From assembly GCA_038247995.1 (NCBI GenBank), contig JBBRUG010000123.1, positions 1 to 15,484 on the forward strand: a stretch of DNA of 15,484 nucleotides. The letters are read 5' to 3'. Position numbers and translations under genes: made by a program. The notes beneath the pieces were generated by a model, which did not search any database, was not told the DNA's origin, and saw only the letters and a list, made by a program, of their open reading frames with translations. The DNA is from JBBRUG01 sp038247995 (GTDB lineage Bacteria > Chloroflexota > Chloroflexia > Chloroflexales > Chloroflexaceae). Below are positions 14,964 through 15,484 of the stretch, piece by piece. How positions within the stretch are numbered: position 1 is the stretch's first letter; the number at the start of each line of letters is the position of its first letter.

Positions 14964-15484
14964 GTGCCCCATCAGCGTCGCCTTTGGTCGAACCTACGCT
15001 TGCCGTGCCTCATCCCCTTGCTCCTTTTGGTCGCCTTACTGAGCGCCAACCATAGCCCGCCGCCCGTTGCCGAAGCGATTGGGCCGTTATCCGTGCGTGA
15101 ACCGGTTGGGCCGCCATCGTTTGGGCTGAACAGCCACATCGCTACGCGCTACCCCGATCCGTCGAGCATGGATGTGCCGGCTGAGTTAGTGCGCGAACTC
15201 GGCGTTAGCTGGGTGCGCGAAGATTTTCACTGGCATCGGGTGCAGCCGCGCCCCGATGTCTGGGATTGGGCGTTCACCGACGCGGCGATGCGCGCCCTGC
15301 TCAGCCGCGACATGCAGGTGCTCGGCGTGCTTGGCCCCTCCGTCGGCTGGGCCACCGCCAACCCCAACGATCCGGCCAACGATGTCTCGTACTATGCGCC
15401 GAACGAAGACGCCTTTGTCGCTTATGCCAGCGGCGTCGTGAGTCGCTATCGGCGGTATGTCAAACATTGGGAGATCTGGAACGA
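14964..15484 (+). CDS. Secreted clan-A glycoside-hydrolase-like protein (N-terminal 173 residues only)
   Basis: The frame opens at a GTG with a good Shine-Dalgarno sequence and runs off the right edge. An Arg-containing start and hydrophobic stretch (LPCLIPLLLLVALLS, about 13-27) form a probable signal peptide, with possible cleavage after VAEA (about 36-39). The mature part begins FGLNSHIA and shows ELGVSWVREDFHWHRVQP followed by PDVWDWAFTDAAMRALLSRDMQVLGVLG, the opening strands of a TIM barrel in GH39/GH5-type enzymes. The window ends at KHWEIWN followed by the first two bases of the next codon, GA. The expected residue is the acid/base glutamate of the WNE motif; GA fits Glu or Asp. Likely role: cleavage or binding of an extracellular polysaccharide. 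The catalytic nucleophile lies outside the window, so an inactive relative cannot be excluded. Confidence 0.8.
   Translation, partial: MPHQRRLWSNLRLPCLIPLLLLVALLSANHSPPPVAEAIGPLSVREPVGPPSFGLNSHIATRYPDPSSMDVPAELVRELGVSWVREDFHWHRVQPRPDVWDWAFTDAAMRALLSRDMQVLGVLGPSVGWATANPNDPANDVSYYAPNEDAFVAYASGVVSRYRRYVKHWEIWN

Overview
The window is GC-rich (a little over 60% by eye) and gene-dense. It looks like chromosomal DNA of a filamentous Chloroflexota bacterium (Roseiflexus/Chloroflexus type). That assignment is an inference from three things: very Ala/Pro/Thr-rich secreted proteins, heptanucleotide and GRPYG-encoding repeats sitting in frame inside genes, and a large Ig-repeat alpha-2-macroglobulin-like protein beside polyprenyl-linked glycosyltransferases. 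No RNA gene, CRISPR array, transposase or prophage gene was seen.

Left part (1-7583, all minus strand). A promoter with good sigma70-type boxes (TTGACG-17 bp-TACAAT with an extended -10) drives coaBC, the bifunctional coenzyme A biosynthesis enzyme. Downstream, closely spaced and probably co-transcribed, lie a HEAT-repeat/transmembrane/SH3 protein, two large GT-C (GT39/ArnT-like) integral membrane glycosyltransferases, and the start of a GT-A family 2 (dolichyl-phosphate-mannose-synthase-like) glycosyltransferase that runs off the left edge. The HEAT/SH3 gene and the first GT-C gene overlap as ATGA, and the two GT-C genes are 3 bp apart. The two GT-C proteins carry what appears to be the same beta-rich accessory domain at opposite ends. 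The first contains ten copies of a 7-bp repeat whose copy number sets the reading frame. The second contains a 36-bp palindromic element in two in-frame copies.

Middle part (7584-9441). A perfect 15-bp-stem terminator closes a minus-strand unit made of a polyprenol/phytol-kinase-like membrane protein followed by rsbS and rsbT, the scaffold and switch-kinase core of a stressosome. No rsbR sensor or rsbU phosphatase is present in the window.

Right part (9442-15484, plus strand). A divergent control region separates the kinase from a 1792-residue secreted or membrane-anchored alpha-2-macroglobulin-like protein with four N-terminal Ig-like (Big_5) repeats. It lacks the thioester cysteine, contains no lysine, and has only two cysteines. 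It is followed by the start of a secreted clan-A glycoside-hydrolase-like protein that runs off the right edge just as the WN(E) motif appears.

As a whole the window is dominated by envelope functions: lipid-carrier phosphorylation, sugar transfer from the lipid carrier, surface macroglobulin and secreted glycosidase. A stress-signalling switch is embedded among them. The most unusual features are the probable phase-variable GT-C gene, the in-frame palindromic insertion, the relocated accessory domain and the lysine-free macroglobulin.
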